Shown: one piece after another, positions 24,515 to 32,626 of the stretch
How the letters are laid out: the number at the start of each line of letters is the position of its first letter
Numbering within the stretch: position 1 is the first letter of the stretch
NCBI GenBank assembly: GCA_016125005.1
Contig: WGMQ01000090.1
Coordinates: 1 to 34,087, forward strand
DNA length: 34,087 bases
Reading direction: 5' to 3'
Source: a bacterium
Lineage (GTDB): Bacteria > Sumerlaeota > Sumerlaeia > SLMS01
The notes under the pieces: model-generated
Seen by the model: the letters and a program-made list of their open reading frames with translations, nothing else
Told to the model about the DNA's origin: nothing
Databases searched by the model: none
Made by a program: the position numbers and the translations under genes

Positions 24515-25231
24515 TCACGGTCCAACGCGATAGATGTCCCCGTCGCTGATGGTCCCGTTGGTGGGATCGTAGGCAAGATCGCTGAGAACGGTACGCAGGC
24601 CACCGCCGGCGTCGACCGTTGAAACCAGAGCCGCGTCGGTTGCCTCCATGTAGGCGATCACAGCGCGCTCGTTCACGTCGCCCATGCGCGACGGGGTCTT
24701 GGTGTCCACCTGGGTGCCCAGGGGATTGAGACTGAGGGTGCCCTTGCCGTTGGGGCTCAGGGCGTCGGAGTCCGGGCCAAAGCTGGTGATGATATAGCCG
24801 TTCTTCTTGTCCTTGGTATCGCGGTAGGAATAGGTCAGGATCCCGCCGTTTTGCTGGACAAAGGGATCGAGGAACACGGTGGTGACGTAGGCAACCGGTG
24901 TCGTCAGGGTGGCGAAGTCCTTGCCGGCGATCTCGCCGCCGCCGCGTGAACGGAAGGTGTAATAGCCGGGGGCGAGGGCGCCAAGATAGGTCTGGATGGT
25001 CTCGGGGTAGCGGTCCGCGTTATCGGTCCCCTCGGGATACTTGTTGTTGTCGACGCGGAACGCTTCCACCCCCAAGGCCATCGAGCGCATGTCCGCCTGG
25101 GTGCGGGAGACCTTGGCGCGAACCTGTGCCTCGAGGAAGTTGGGCACGGCGATCGCGGCCAGGATCGCGATGATCGCGACCACAATCAGGAGTTCAATCA
25201 GGGTGAAGCCACGGGTCTTGGCGAAGCTCAT
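24515..25231 (-). CDS. Type II secretion / type IV pilin-like prepilin (GspG-like)
   Basis: The 238-residue protein has a class III signal: basic MSFAKTRG, then cleavage between Gly8 and Phe9 (G-FTLIELLIVVAIIAIL), with the mature Glu5 (residue 13) and the long N-terminal helix (AVPNFLEAQVRAKVSRTQADMRSM). A prepilin peptidase would remove the leader and methylate Phe. The globular part has DPF..YSYRDTKD and SFGPDSD segments similar to GspG, and the C-terminus is YDPTNGTISDGDIYRVGP. ATG 25231 follows AAGGAC; a TTG at 25249 would lengthen the leader. No pilus or T2SS machinery is nearby, so the pilin probably acts with genes elsewhere. A TTGACA promoter candidate lies at 25282-25309. Confidence 0.92.
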   Translation of the reverse strand: MSFAKTRGFTLIELLIVVAIIAILAAIAVPNFLEAQVRAKVSRTQADMRSMALGVEAFRVDNNKYPEGTDNADRYPETIQTYLGALAPGYYTFRSRGGGEIAGKDFATLTTPVAYVTTVFLDPFVQQNGGILTYSYRDTKDKKNGYIITSFGPDSDALSPNGKGTLSLNPLGTQVDTKTPSRMGDVNERAVIAYMEATDAALVSTVDAGGGLRTVLSDLAYDPTNGTISDGDIYRVGP

Positions 25232-25281
25232 CGATGAAAAGTCCTTCAAATTGAATGGCGACTTGGCGCTGTTGGGGCGAG

Positions 25282-25309
25282 ACGCTATTCATCTAGTTTG
25301 CCATGTCAA
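25282..25309 (-). promoter_or_regulatory. Candidate promoter of the prepilin gene
   Basis: Minus strand TTGACA (25304-25309), 16-base spacer, TAGCGT (25282-25287). This is the same -10 sequence as in the tRNA-Arg promoter candidate. It lies in an AT-richer stretch and gives a leader of about 45 bases. Confidence 0.45.
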
Positions 25310-25451
25310 ACATAACTTTTTGCACCCATCCGACCACATGCCAAGGCCTACTAAATCTTCCAATAAACTTTCCCTGCGCGACCGGGCTGTCGGAGCGTCT
25401 CCTATCCCGTTCCCCTTGCCTGCTGCGGCAGCGTTGCTTTCCCATACCAGC

Positions 25452-28070
25452 ATGACTCCCGTTCCCCTCACCAAAGCCAACAGCCACGAGCGTTTCCTCT
25501 GCCTGCACGGGCACTTCTACCAGCCCCCACGGGAAAATCCCTGGCTGGAATCGGTTGAGGTCCAGGACTCGGCCGCTCCCTTCCATGATTGGAACGACCG
25601 CATCACGACCGAATGCTACGGGCCAAACACCGCGGCGCGCATCTCCACGTGGGACGGGCATATCCTCGATATTCGCAACAACTTCGCGAAGATCAGTTTC
25701 AACTTCGGTCCCACGCTTCTGCACTGGATGGAGGGGCATCACCCCGAGGTCTACGAGGAGATCATCGAGGCGGATCGCATCTCGGTCCTGCAGCGCGGCG
25801 GGCACGGCAACGCCATCGCCCAGGCGTACAATCACACGATCCTGCCGCTGGCGACGGATCGGGAGAAGCAGATTCAGGTGGTCTGGGGGATGGAGGACTT
25901 CCGCGAGCGGTTCGGCCGCGACCCTGAGGGGATGTGGCTTCCGGAGTGCGCCGTGGACGTCAAGTCGCTGGAGTGCCTGGCGCTCAATGGGATCAAGTTC
26001 ACCGTTCTGGCGCCGCGGCAGGCCCGGCGTTTCCGACTGCTGGATGGCACGAGCGGCTGGCACGACTGCGACGGCGGTCGCGTCGATCCGACACGGCCCT
26101 ATTTCTGCACGCTTCCCTCGGGCCGGAGCATTGTCCTCTTCTTCTATGATGGCCCCATCAGTCAGGCGGTTGCCTTTGAGGGCCTGTTGAACGATGGCGC
26201 TACCTATGCCCATCGAATCATGCAGGGCTTTTCGGCCGGGCGGGAATGGCCTCAGTTGCTGAGCGTGGCAACGGACGGCGAGTCCTACGGGCACCACCAC
26301 CGGCACGGCGAGATGGCACTGGCCTACGCCCTCCACGTGGTGGAGTCGGAGGGGCTGGCGACGCTGACCAATTACGGAGAGTATCTGGGCAAGTTCACCC
26401 CCACGGCCGAAGTCCAGATTTGGAACAATTCGTCGTGGAGCTGCGTGCACGGCGTCGAGCGTTGGCGCTCCGACTGCGGCTGCAACTCGGGCATGCATGG
26501 CGGCTGGAACCAGCGCTGGCGCGGGCCGCTGCGCGAGGCGCTGCGTTTGTTGGCCACCAAGGCCGAGGAGGTTTTCGACCGCGAGGCGCCGCAGTACTTC
26601 GCGGACCCGGAGAAAGCCCAACTCGAATACATCAAGGTCATGCTGGACCCCGGACCCGATTCATTCCGTGAGTTCCTACTAAACAGCCATGCCCGCGATA
26701 CACAGCGCATCGACTTCACCGCCGAGCCACTTCGGCTGCTTGAGATCATGCGCAACGCCCAGTTGATGTTCACGAGCTGTGCGTGGTTCTTCGATGAGGT
26801 TTCGGGTCTGGAGACAGTGCAGAACCTGAAGTACGCGGGACGGCTCATGCAGTTGCTGCGCCCCTGGGCCCCGGCGCTGGAGACCCGCTTTCTGGCGCTG
26901 CTGGAAAAAGCCCCGAGCAACCTTCCCGAAATGGCCAATGCCGCCGAGGTCTGGCGCCGCCATGTGAAGCCCAACGTCATCGACCTGCAGCGCGTCATCG
27001 CCCATCACGCGATCATCAACTTCGACGTCAGCATGGAGGGCTTTCACCGGGTCTTCTGCTACGAACTGCAGGAACGCGAGACGGCCATCCGCACCATGAA
27101 CGGAACGCACCTGAAGATCTGTCGCGTGTCCGCGCGCTCGCTGATCGATGGGGAGACGCTGGAGTGCACCGTCATCGTGCTGCACTTTGGCGGGCATGAC
27201 TTCCGGTGCTCGATGATGGGGCCGCTCGGCTATGTGGGGATGGAGCAGCTCAGGGAAGAGATCCTGGAGAAGTTCGAACGCCGGTCACTCACCGAGTTGG
27301 TGCGCGCCGTCGACGAGCGCTTTGGCCGGAGCTACTTCGGCGTCGAGCATGTCTTCAGCGAGGGGCGCCGCGCGCTGCTCCAGCGGATCACGCTCGACGC
27401 GTTCACGCGCTTCGACAACTCGCTCCGGCAGATCTATGAGGAAAACCGCAAGTTCATGGAGTACCTGATCGCCGTCGGGGCGCCCCTTCCGCAGGGCTTC
27501 CTGTCGGCGGCGGACTTCGTCCTCAAGACGCGGGTCATGGCGGACCTGGAGCACTTCAACGAGACGAGCGACCCGGCCCGCCTGGAAGAGACCGCCGAGG
27601 AAGCCGCGCGCCTACGCCTCAAACTCAACGACTCGATGATCCTCCACCAGTTGGAGACGAGCATGGACCAGCTCTTCCGCAGCCTGGCCATCCACCCGAC
27701 CGCCGCCACCTGCCGCAAGGCGATGAGCATCCTGGATGTCTATCGCAAGCTGGACGCGCCGCTGGATAGTTGGGAGGCCCAGAACATCGTCTTCGCACTG
27801 CTGCATGAGCGCCCCCTCCCCGCGTTCCTCCAACGGCTTGCGTTGCCGCGCTCGTCGGACGACGACCGTCCGATCGCGGAACTGCGCGAACTGGCGGAGA
27901 AGCTGAGGGTTGGGGTGGATCAGGCGATGCGCACCTCGTCGGCCCTGCAGGCGCAGGCCGCCGGCCAGATGCGGCCACAGAGCACGAGCCAGATCGCGGT
28001 GAAGCGACTTTCCAAGGAAGACTTGGTTCCTACCATAGACAGTGGGATTGGACCTAGCGAGCCGCGATAA
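25452..28070 (+). CDS. Glycoside hydrolase family 57-like protein with DUF3536
   Basis: The 872-residue protein starts with the GH57 first motif LHGHFYQPPREN (His19 and His21). It has the nucleophile motif MWLPECAVD (Glu165) and the second acidic motif SVATDGESYGHHH (Asp275, Glu277). The later part (~300-870) matches the DUF3536 extension found with such catalytic domains (CSWNQRWRG-type region HGGWNQRWRGPLREALRLL, HHAIINFDVSMEGFHRVF). GH57 enzymes act on alpha-glucans (amylase, branching or transferase activity); the specificity of this subgroup is not established. No signal peptide, so cytoplasmic glycogen-type use is likely. The ATG is not preceded by a clear ribosome site; an in-frame ATG at 25338 is an alternative. 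A 7-bp hairpin (28060-28079) spans the stop codon. Confidence 0.88.
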   Translation: MTPVPLTKANSHERFLCLHGHFYQPPRENPWLESVEVQDSAAPFHDWNDRITTECYGPNTAARISTWDGHILDIRNNFAKISFNFGPTLLHWMEGHHPEVYEEIIEADRISVLQRGGHGNAIAQAYNHTILPLATDREKQIQVVWGMEDFRERFGRDPEGMWLPECAVDVKSLECLALNGIKFTVLAPRQARRFRLLDGTSGWHDCDGGRVDPTRPYFCTLPSGRSIVLFFYDGPISQAVAFEGLLNDGATYAHRIMQGFSAGREWPQLLSVATDGESYGHHHRHGEMALAYALHVVESEGLATLTNYGEYLGKFTPTAEVQIWNNSSWSCVHGVERWRSDCGCNSGMHGGWNQRWRGPLREALRLLATKAEEVFDREAPQYFADPEKAQLEYIKVMLDPGPDSFREFLLNSHARDTQRIDFTAEPLRLLEIMRNAQLMFTSCAWFFDEVSGLETVQNLKYAGRLMQLLRPWAPALETRFLALLEKAPSNLPEMANAAEVWRRHVKPNVIDLQRVIAHHAIINFDVSMEGFHRVFCYELQERETAIRTMNGTHLKICRVSARSLIDGETLECTVIVLHFGGHDFRCSMMGPLGYVGMEQLREEILEKFERRSLTELVRAVDERFGRSYFGVEHVFSEGRRALLQRITLDAFTRFDNSLRQIYEENRKFMEYLIAVGAPLPQGFLSAADFVLKTRVMADLEHFNETSDPARLEETAEEAARLRLKLNDSMILHQLETSMDQLFRSLAIHPTAATCRKAMSILDVYRKLDAPLDSWEAQNIVFALLHERPLPAFLQRLALPRSSDDDRPIAELRELAEKLRVGVDQAMRTSSALQAQAAGQMRPQSTSQIAVKRLSKEDLVPTIDSGIGPSEPR

Positions 28071-28121
28071 ACCGCGGCTTCGACCGGTCAGAATGAGGAT
28101 TGACCTAGTCTCAGGCGTTCA

Positions 28122-28141
28122 TCCATTGTATTCACAATGGA
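28122..28141. promoter_or_regulatory. Palindromic operator candidate of the toxin-antitoxin operon
   Basis: TCCATTGT (28122-28129) and ACAATGGA (28134-28141) are perfect inverted arms of 8 bp separated by ATTC. The palindrome ends 20 bases before the antitoxin ATG and follows a TTGACC (28100-28105), so it would cover the -10 region. Antitoxins of this type repress their own operon by binding such sites. Binding is inferred. Confidence 0.6.
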
Positions 28142-28160
28142 CTAACAAAAGGAGTTTCTC

Positions 28161-28391
28161 ATGATCAAGACCCTGACGAAGCATGGCAACAGCCTCGCGC
28201 TTGTGATTGAACGCCCGATTCTCGATCTTCTGAAAATCGAAGCAGATACCCCTCTAGAGATCTCCACCGATGGTCGACGACTCATCATTGCGGCGGCTGA
28301 GCCAACTGAAAGCCGAGAGGCTAGATTCCAAGCGGTCTTGGAAGAGACGAACAATCGCTATGGCAAGGCCCTGAAGAAACTCGCCGAGTGA
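28161..28391 (+). CDS. AbrB/MazE-type antitoxin
   Basis: The 76-residue protein has the AbrB-fold swapped-hairpin pattern in its first half (MIKTLTKHGNSLALVIERPILDLLKIEADTPLEISTDGRRLII) and an acidic helical C-terminus (ESREARFQAVLEETNNRYG) that would wrap around the toxin. AAAGGAG lies seven bases upstream of the ATG. The toxin gene starts 13 bases after its stop, a normal antitoxin-first order. Confidence 0.9.
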   Translation: MIKTLTKHGNSLALVIERPILDLLKIEADTPLEISTDGRRLIIAAAEPTESREARFQAVLEETNNRYGKALKKLAE

Positions 28392-28404
28392 GCAACCCGA
28401 ACGG

Positions 28405-28797
28405 ATGGATCTGACCTTTCTATCCGTAGAGGAAGTCCTGACCATCCACATGGATCAGATCGTACGCTATGGTGGGGACGGTACGTTACTTGACCGCCGC
28501 CTTCTGGAATCGGCAGTGGCTCAACCGCCAGCCACATTCGCTGGCAACTGGCTCTGTGACGATCTCTTCGCGATGGCGGCAGCCTACCTCTACCACATCG
28601 TGCAGAATCACCCTTTTGTGGATGGAAACAGGCGCACGGGGACGGTCGCGGCAATCGCCTTCCTCCGACTGAATGGCTTTGAGCTTCATGTCGGATGGGA
28701 GAAACTGGCTGAGATGGTCCTCGCCGTAGCCAGTGGCAGGATTGGCAAGGCGGAAATCGCGGAGTTTCTCCGAGAACATTCCATCTCTTCGGGATAA
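28405..28797 (+). CDS. Doc-type toxin (Fic/DOC family)
   Basis: The 130-residue protein has the Fic core helix-loop HPFVDGNRRTG (residues 69-79). Doc toxins of phage P1 phosphorylate elongation factor EF-Tu with this kind of motif and stop translation; this motif, with Asp73, fits Doc rather than AMP-transferring Fic proteins. Flanking helices (DLTFLSVEEVLTIHMDQI, VAAIAFLRLNGFELHVGWEKLAEMVL) match the family length of 120-130 residues. The partner is the AbrB-type protein just upstream, where P1 uses Phd, so the antitoxin differs in fold. No strong ribosome site precedes it; coupling to the antitoxin is likely. Confidence 0.92.
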   Translation: MDLTFLSVEEVLTIHMDQIVRYGGDGTLLDRRLLESAVAQPPATFAGNWLCDDLFAMAAAYLYHIVQNHPFVDGNRRTGTVAAIAFLRLNGFELHVGWEKLAEMVLAVASGRIGKAEIAEFLREHSISSG

Positions 28798-28811
28798 GCC
28801 CGCGCTGCCCT

Positions 28812-29915
28812 TTACTTCGTCAGCATCGGCAGGACTGCCAGTCCGATTCCGATTCCCACCAGCAGCGTCACCACGCAGGCGATCACCACGATTAGGACCA
28901 GCTTCTGTGTCGTAATGCCGCCGGGGGCGGCGGGCTGCTGCTGCACGGGTTGATGGATCGCAGAGGCGGAGGGAGCGTTGGCGATGATCGGCGATTGGGA
29001 CGGCGTGCGGGAGCTTGACTCGCGCTGCGAAAGCCACTCGGACACATTGCGCGCCAGCGTTCCCGCATCCGCAACGCGGTCCTTCGGGTCCTTCGCCAAC
29101 ATGCTGTCAAGGATACGGACCAGTTCGGCGGGAATGTCAGCTTTCAGCTCAGTGATCGGCATCAGCTTGCCGTTCACGATATTGCGCATGGTGTTGAGAT
29201 CGTCGTTGGCGAGGAAGGGATGCTTGTGGGTCAGCATCTCGTAGGCGACGGTTCCGAGCGAGAAGATATCCGCGCGGCCGTCCGGCTTGGTGCCGAACAT
29301 GTCGGTGATCTGCTCAGGTGCCATGTAGGCCGGCGTTCCCACGGCAAAACCGCTGGCTGTCAGCGTGTCATCCTGCTCGCCCTTCGCGAGGCCGAAGTCG
29401 GTGAGAACCATGCGGTTCGTGCCGCGTTCGATGAGGATGTTGCCCGGCTTGATGTCGCGGTGAAGGATCCCCTTCTTGTGCGTATGGTCGAGCGCGTCGG
29501 CGATCGAGTGGATCATCTTGGCGACTTCCTCGACCTTCCACTCGCGGTTCTTGCGGCGCTCCTTCTCGAGGTCGGTGCCTTCGATGTACTCAAGGGCCAG
29601 GAACTGGATGGGGCCCGAGTCCTCGAACTCGTAGAGGTTGGCGATGTGGGGGTGGCGAATCTGCGCGAAGGTGCGCGCCTCACGCTGGAAGCGGAGTATG
29701 CTGTTTTCCTTGGTCTGGCGATCAGGGGTCAGCGTCTTGATGGCGACGCGCCTCCCCAGCTTGCGGTGCTGGGCCAGATAGACGACGCCCATGCCGCCGC
29801 GACCGAGCTCGCCAATCAGCTCATAGTTGCGGGCCTCGAAGGCGGCCCGGACCCGTTCGTTAATCTTGCTCCCTGCCATGGCAGGGTTTGGCTTCACAGG
29901 GGTCGTTTCGTCCAT
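28812..29915 (-). CDS. Hanks-type Ser/Thr protein kinase with C-terminal membrane helix
   Basis: The 367-residue kinase has ATP loop GRGGMG (39-44), Lys60 in VAIK, catalytic HRDIKPGN (Asp154, Asn159), DFGLA (Asp173), an activation segment with several Thr/Ser (DDTLTASGFAVGTPAYMAPE) and the APE motif. After the kinase domain (~30-285) comes a Ser/Pro/Gln-rich linker and a single membrane helix (~339-365) that ends two residues before the stop. There is thus no external sensor domain of the PASTA kind, so the kinase is likely to be regulated by a partner. The gene is 46 bases downstream of a membrane protein gene on the same strand, probably one operon. ATG 29915 has AAGGA about twelve bases upstream. 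Confidence 0.95.
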   Translation of the reverse strand: MDETTPVKPNPAMAGSKINERVRAAFEARNYELIGELGRGGMGVVYLAQHRKLGRRVAIKTLTPDRQTKENSILRFQREARTFAQIRHPHIANLYEFEDSGPIQFLALEYIEGTDLEKERRKNREWKVEEVAKMIHSIADALDHTHKKGILHRDIKPGNILIERGTNRMVLTDFGLAKGEQDDTLTASGFAVGTPAYMAPEQITDMFGTKPDGRADIFSLGTVAYEMLTHKHPFLANDDLNTMRNIVNGKLMPITELKADIPAELVRILDSMLAKDPKDRVADAGTLARNVSEWLSQRESSSRTPSQSPIIANAPSASAIHQPVQQQPAAPGGITTQKLVLIVVIACVVTLLVGIGIGLAVLPMLTK

Positions 29916-29961
29916 GGTTTCGGCATTCCTTCGTGGGTGGTGCTAGGCTGATAGGTGGCGA

Positions 29962-30711
29962 TTACTCAGGCTTTTCAACCTTGAAGGCGGGCGGGTAGTT
30001 CCCTTGTTCGCCCATCTTCTTGAGGATCAGAAACTCAAAGAAGGTGTACTGGGGAAACTCCAAAATGCGATCCTTGTAGCCGGAAAGCGTCTCGAAGTTC
30101 GAAACCGGCAGTTCGCCTTCGACGTTCAGGTCGCTCATGGTGCGGATAAAGTCCACCCGGGCGTCCTGATTCTGGCCGGATTTCGACAACTCGGAATTGA
30201 TCTGGTCGACGGCGGTCTCCATTTTGTCGTAGATTTCCGTCATGACTTCCGTGCCAGTCGCCTTGCCTTGCTCGATGGTGGCGTAGATGAGGCGGCCCGT
30301 GTGATAGTACTCCTGCGGTCCCATCTGGCGCTTTTCCATCTCGTCTGCGGTGCGGTTCATCAACTCGGGCGGGTACTTGGCCGCGAAGGAAAGAATCTCC
30401 GCCATCCCGATATTCGGCTGGGTCTTCTTATCCTGTGCTTCCACGATCTTTGCCACCAAAGGAGCGGATTTCAGGTCGTTCGTGATGAAATCACGCATGG
30501 CAAAATAGCGCTCCAACTGCTCTTCTGTCAACTTCCCGTCGGGGCTTGGGGTATAGGGGAGCTTCTTGCTCACGCCATCCACCCGCGTGATGGCGGCCTG
30601 ATAGTTCTTCCCCACGCTCTGAACCGTCAGGTAACCCCAGATGGTAACGCCCGAGCAAACGAGCACCATCAGCAGGAACACGATACCACAGCCAATCAGG
30701 ACTTTCTTCAT
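29962..30711 (-). CDS. Single-pass membrane protein of unknown function, in operon with the kinase
   Basis: This 249-residue protein begins with a basic MKK and one membrane helix (residues ~4-25, VLIGCGIVFLLMVLVCSGVTIWGYL). The rest is helical and charged (QAAITRVDGVSKKL, LERYFAMRDFITND, DKMETAVDQINSELSKSGQN), presumably outside the cytoplasm. I recognise no domain. ATG 30711 follows GGAAGGGAGAGC; an in-frame upstream start would add ten residues. Its position directly upstream of the kinase makes it a candidate regulator or substrate. A promoter candidate lies at 30742-30770. Confidence 0.78.
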   Translation of the reverse strand: MKKVLIGCGIVFLLMVLVCSGVTIWGYLTVQSVGKNYQAAITRVDGVSKKLPYTPSPDGKLTEEQLERYFAMRDFITNDLKSAPLVAKIVEAQDKKTQPNIGMAEILSFAAKYPPELMNRTADEMEKRQMGPQEYYHTGRLIYATIEQGKATGTEVMTEIYDKMETAVDQINSELSKSGQNQDARVDFIRTMSDLNVEGELPVSNFETLSGYKDRILEFPQYTFFEFLILKKMGEQGNYPPAFKVEKPE

Positions 30712-30741
30712 GCCGCTTGCTCTCCCTTCCTTTGGGGGCAC

Positions 30742-30770
30742 ATTCTCAGCCCAAGATTCGCCGATTGCAA
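30742..30770 (-). promoter_or_regulatory. Candidate promoter of the membrane protein-kinase operon
   Basis: Minus strand TTGCAA (30765-30770), 17-base spacer, GAGAAT (30742-30747; four of six to TATAAT). Transcription would begin near 30735, giving a leader of about 24 bases that contains the ribosome site. Confidence 0.45.
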
Positions 30771-30788
30771 CAGGGACCGCACTGCGCT

Positions 30789-31493
30789 GTGACTATTTTC
30801 CCTCAAGCAGTTAAGCAGCAACCGCTCACAAAGATCTGCGGCCTGACCCGGGCCGAGGACGCGCGGTTGGCGCTGGAGCTTGGAGCGTCGTTCCTGGGCA
30901 TCATTATGACGGCCAAGAGCCCGCGTCATGTGCCCCTTTCCGCGGCCCGGAACTTGGTGCGGGAAGTCCGTGCCGACCACCCGAATGCCCGCTTCATCGG
31001 CGTCTTTGTCAACGAACCGCCGGAGGTCCTTCGCGAGGCGCGCGAGACACTCGATCTGCTGGCGGTGCAGATTCACGGTGATCACCGTCCCGCGGCGGAG
31101 GCCCTCGGCGAGGAAGCCGTGATCCCTGCCGTGGCCATTCGCGACACGAAACAGGCCGAGGAATTGGCTGCATTGTCCTCCCGCCACCCCGCCGTGCTGG
31201 CCGACAGCTTCAGCGAAGGGGTTCATGGCGGCACGGGGAAGGTCTTCAACCACGCGCTGGTGCGCCCGGTGATCCAGCGGCGGCGCCTCTTCCTCGCCGG
31301 GGGACTCGGGCCCGACAACATCGGCACGGTGGTGGGTGCGCTGGGCGGCGAGGATCAACCCTACGCCTACGATCTTAGCTCGGGCGTCGAGGCCTCGGCG
31401 GGCATCAAGTCGGACGAGAAGCTGCGACGCTACTTCGCGGAGTTCCAGTCCGCCGTGGCGGCGTTGAGCGCGGGGAGCCACCGCTCATCGTGA
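30789..31493 (+). CDS. trpF: Phosphoribosylanthranilate isomerase TrpF
   Basis: TrpF rearranges phosphoribosylanthranilate in tryptophan synthesis, on a TIM barrel. The 234-residue protein has KICGLT (catalytic Cys17), VQIHGD, the Asp motif LADSFSEGVHGGTGKVFNH (canonical LLDS....GGTG), LAGGLGPDN and DLSSGVEASAGIKS. Canonical TrpF is about 200-210 residues. I chose GTG 30789, where an AGGGA lies about 12 bases upstream; a TTG at 30717 would extend into the divergent gene's leader. It is isolated from other trp genes and overlaps the metallophosphoesterase start by GTGA. Confidence 0.93.
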   Translation: MTIFPQAVKQQPLTKICGLTRAEDARLALELGASFLGIIMTAKSPRHVPLSAARNLVREVRADHPNARFIGVFVNEPPEVLREARETLDLLAVQIHGDHRPAAEALGEEAVIPAVAIRDTKQAEELAALSSRHPAVLADSFSEGVHGGTGKVFNHALVRPVIQRRRLFLAGGLGPDNIGTVVGALGGEDQPYAYDLSSGVEASAGIKSDEKLRRYFAEFQSAVAALSAGSHRSS

Positions 31494-32626
31494 GTGCGTC
31501 GATCCTTCTGGCCGCGGCCGAGTCGATCCTGGCGGGCATCACCGCCTCCGCGATCCTCACTTGGTTCTACAACAACTTCCTGTCGGGCCTCCGCGAGAAT
31601 CACCTCAAGAAGGCCTTCTCACTGCTGGTTCATCCGGCTGGGGTGCTCGCGGCGTTGGCGCATTTCGGCGCCATCATGGTAGGCTGGCCTCGCTTTTGGC
31701 CCGTGGCGTTTGTGGGGGTCGGCATCATCCTCTGGCGCGCGCGACACTTGGTGCGCCAGCAACGGCTCAATCGCCCGTGGAAGTCTCGCAGCATCAGCCT
31801 GAAGAACCGCGGCGTGAATTGGAACCAGCTTCCCGCACCCGCTCAGTTGGTCCTGCGCTGTCTCTCCCCCATCAACCAGGTCGACGCCCTCGACGTCGTC
31901 GAGCGTCGCCTGCGCGTGCGGGGGCTTCATCGCGACATGGACGGCTTTCGCATCGTCTTCCTGACGGATTTTCATGTACACAAGTGGATGCGCTCCGAGT
32001 GGTTCCGCGAAGTGGTGCAGCACGCGCTGGCGCTCAAGCCCGACTGTGTGATCCTCGGCGGGGACTTCGTCTCGCGCCGCTGGATGGCGGAGGAAGCCGC
32101 CGAGGCCCTAGCGGATCTCGCGGGGGCTCCGAACCTGTTGGCCGTCCGCGGGAACCATGACTTCTGGACCCGGCCCGGCTTCTTCGGCGATCTGGTCAGG
32201 GATTGGGGCGGACGGGTCCTGTCGAACGACGTGGCGGTGCTCCGTCGCGGCGAAGGCGCCCTCGCCGTCGTCGGGCTGGAGGACCCGTACCTGCCCCTCA
32301 CAACCCGGTCGCAGGCGGAGTTGCTCGCCCGGCTGGAGTCGCTGCCGATGCCCCGGCTCGGCATCGTCCACACGCCGCAGGTCTACCGACTCGCCGCACG
32401 CCTTGGTTGCCAGTTCTCGCTCGCGGGCCACACGCACGGCGGGCAGGTGCGGCTGCCATTCTTCGGCACCACCATCTGTTCATGCCCCGGCAAGCCAGAG
32501 CATATCTGGGGCGCGGGGCGCAGGGCAGGAATGGAGACCTTCACTTCCAACGGCATTGGCGCCTTCTATCCGCTGCGCGTGGCGTGTCCGCCGCAGATCG
32601 TTCACCTGACGCTGGGGGTGGGATGA
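31490..32626 (+). CDS. Membrane-anchored calcineurin-like metallophosphoesterase
   Basis: The 378-residue protein has N-terminal hydrophobic segments (~2-27, ~44-84) followed by the two-metal phosphoesterase signature: TDFHVH (Asp160, His162), LGGDFVSR (Asp192), RGNHD (Asn222, His223), IVHTP (His294) and LAGHTHGGQ (His314, His316). This layout resembles YaeI/YkuE-type enzymes, membrane-associated phosphoesterases often acting on lipid-linked or nucleotide substrates; the substrate is not predicted. The start is a GTG that overlaps the trpF stop, so the genes are coupled. The stop overlaps the glycosyltransferase start. Confidence 0.92.
   Translation: MSASILLAAAESILAGITASAILTWFYNNFLSGLRENHLKKAFSLLVHPAGVLAALAHFGAIMVGWPRFWPVAFVGVGIILWRARHLVRQQRLNRPWKSRSISLKNRGVNWNQLPAPAQLVLRCLSPINQVDALDVVERRLRVRGLHRDMDGFRIVFLTDFHVHKWMRSEWFREVVQHALALKPDCVILGGDFVSRRWMAEEAAEALADLAGAPNLLAVRGNHDFWTRPGFFGDLVRDWGGRVLSNDVAVLRRGEGALAVVGLEDPYLPLTTRSQAELLARLESLPMPRLGIVHTPQVYRLAARLGCQFSLAGHTHGGQVRLPFFGTTICSCPGKPEHIWGAGRRAGMETFTSNGIGAFYPLRVACPPQIVHLTLGVG

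Noticed and set aside
25293..26621. 442-codon open frame on the minus strand
   Set aside because: Antisense of the GH57 catalytic region; no conserved motif and biased composition.
28060..28079. Terminator after the GH57 gene
   Set aside because: A 7-bp hairpin is present but it spans the stop codon and has no T tract.
30789..31493. Tryptophan operon
   Set aside because: trpF is the only tryptophan gene in view; its neighbours are envelope enzymes.
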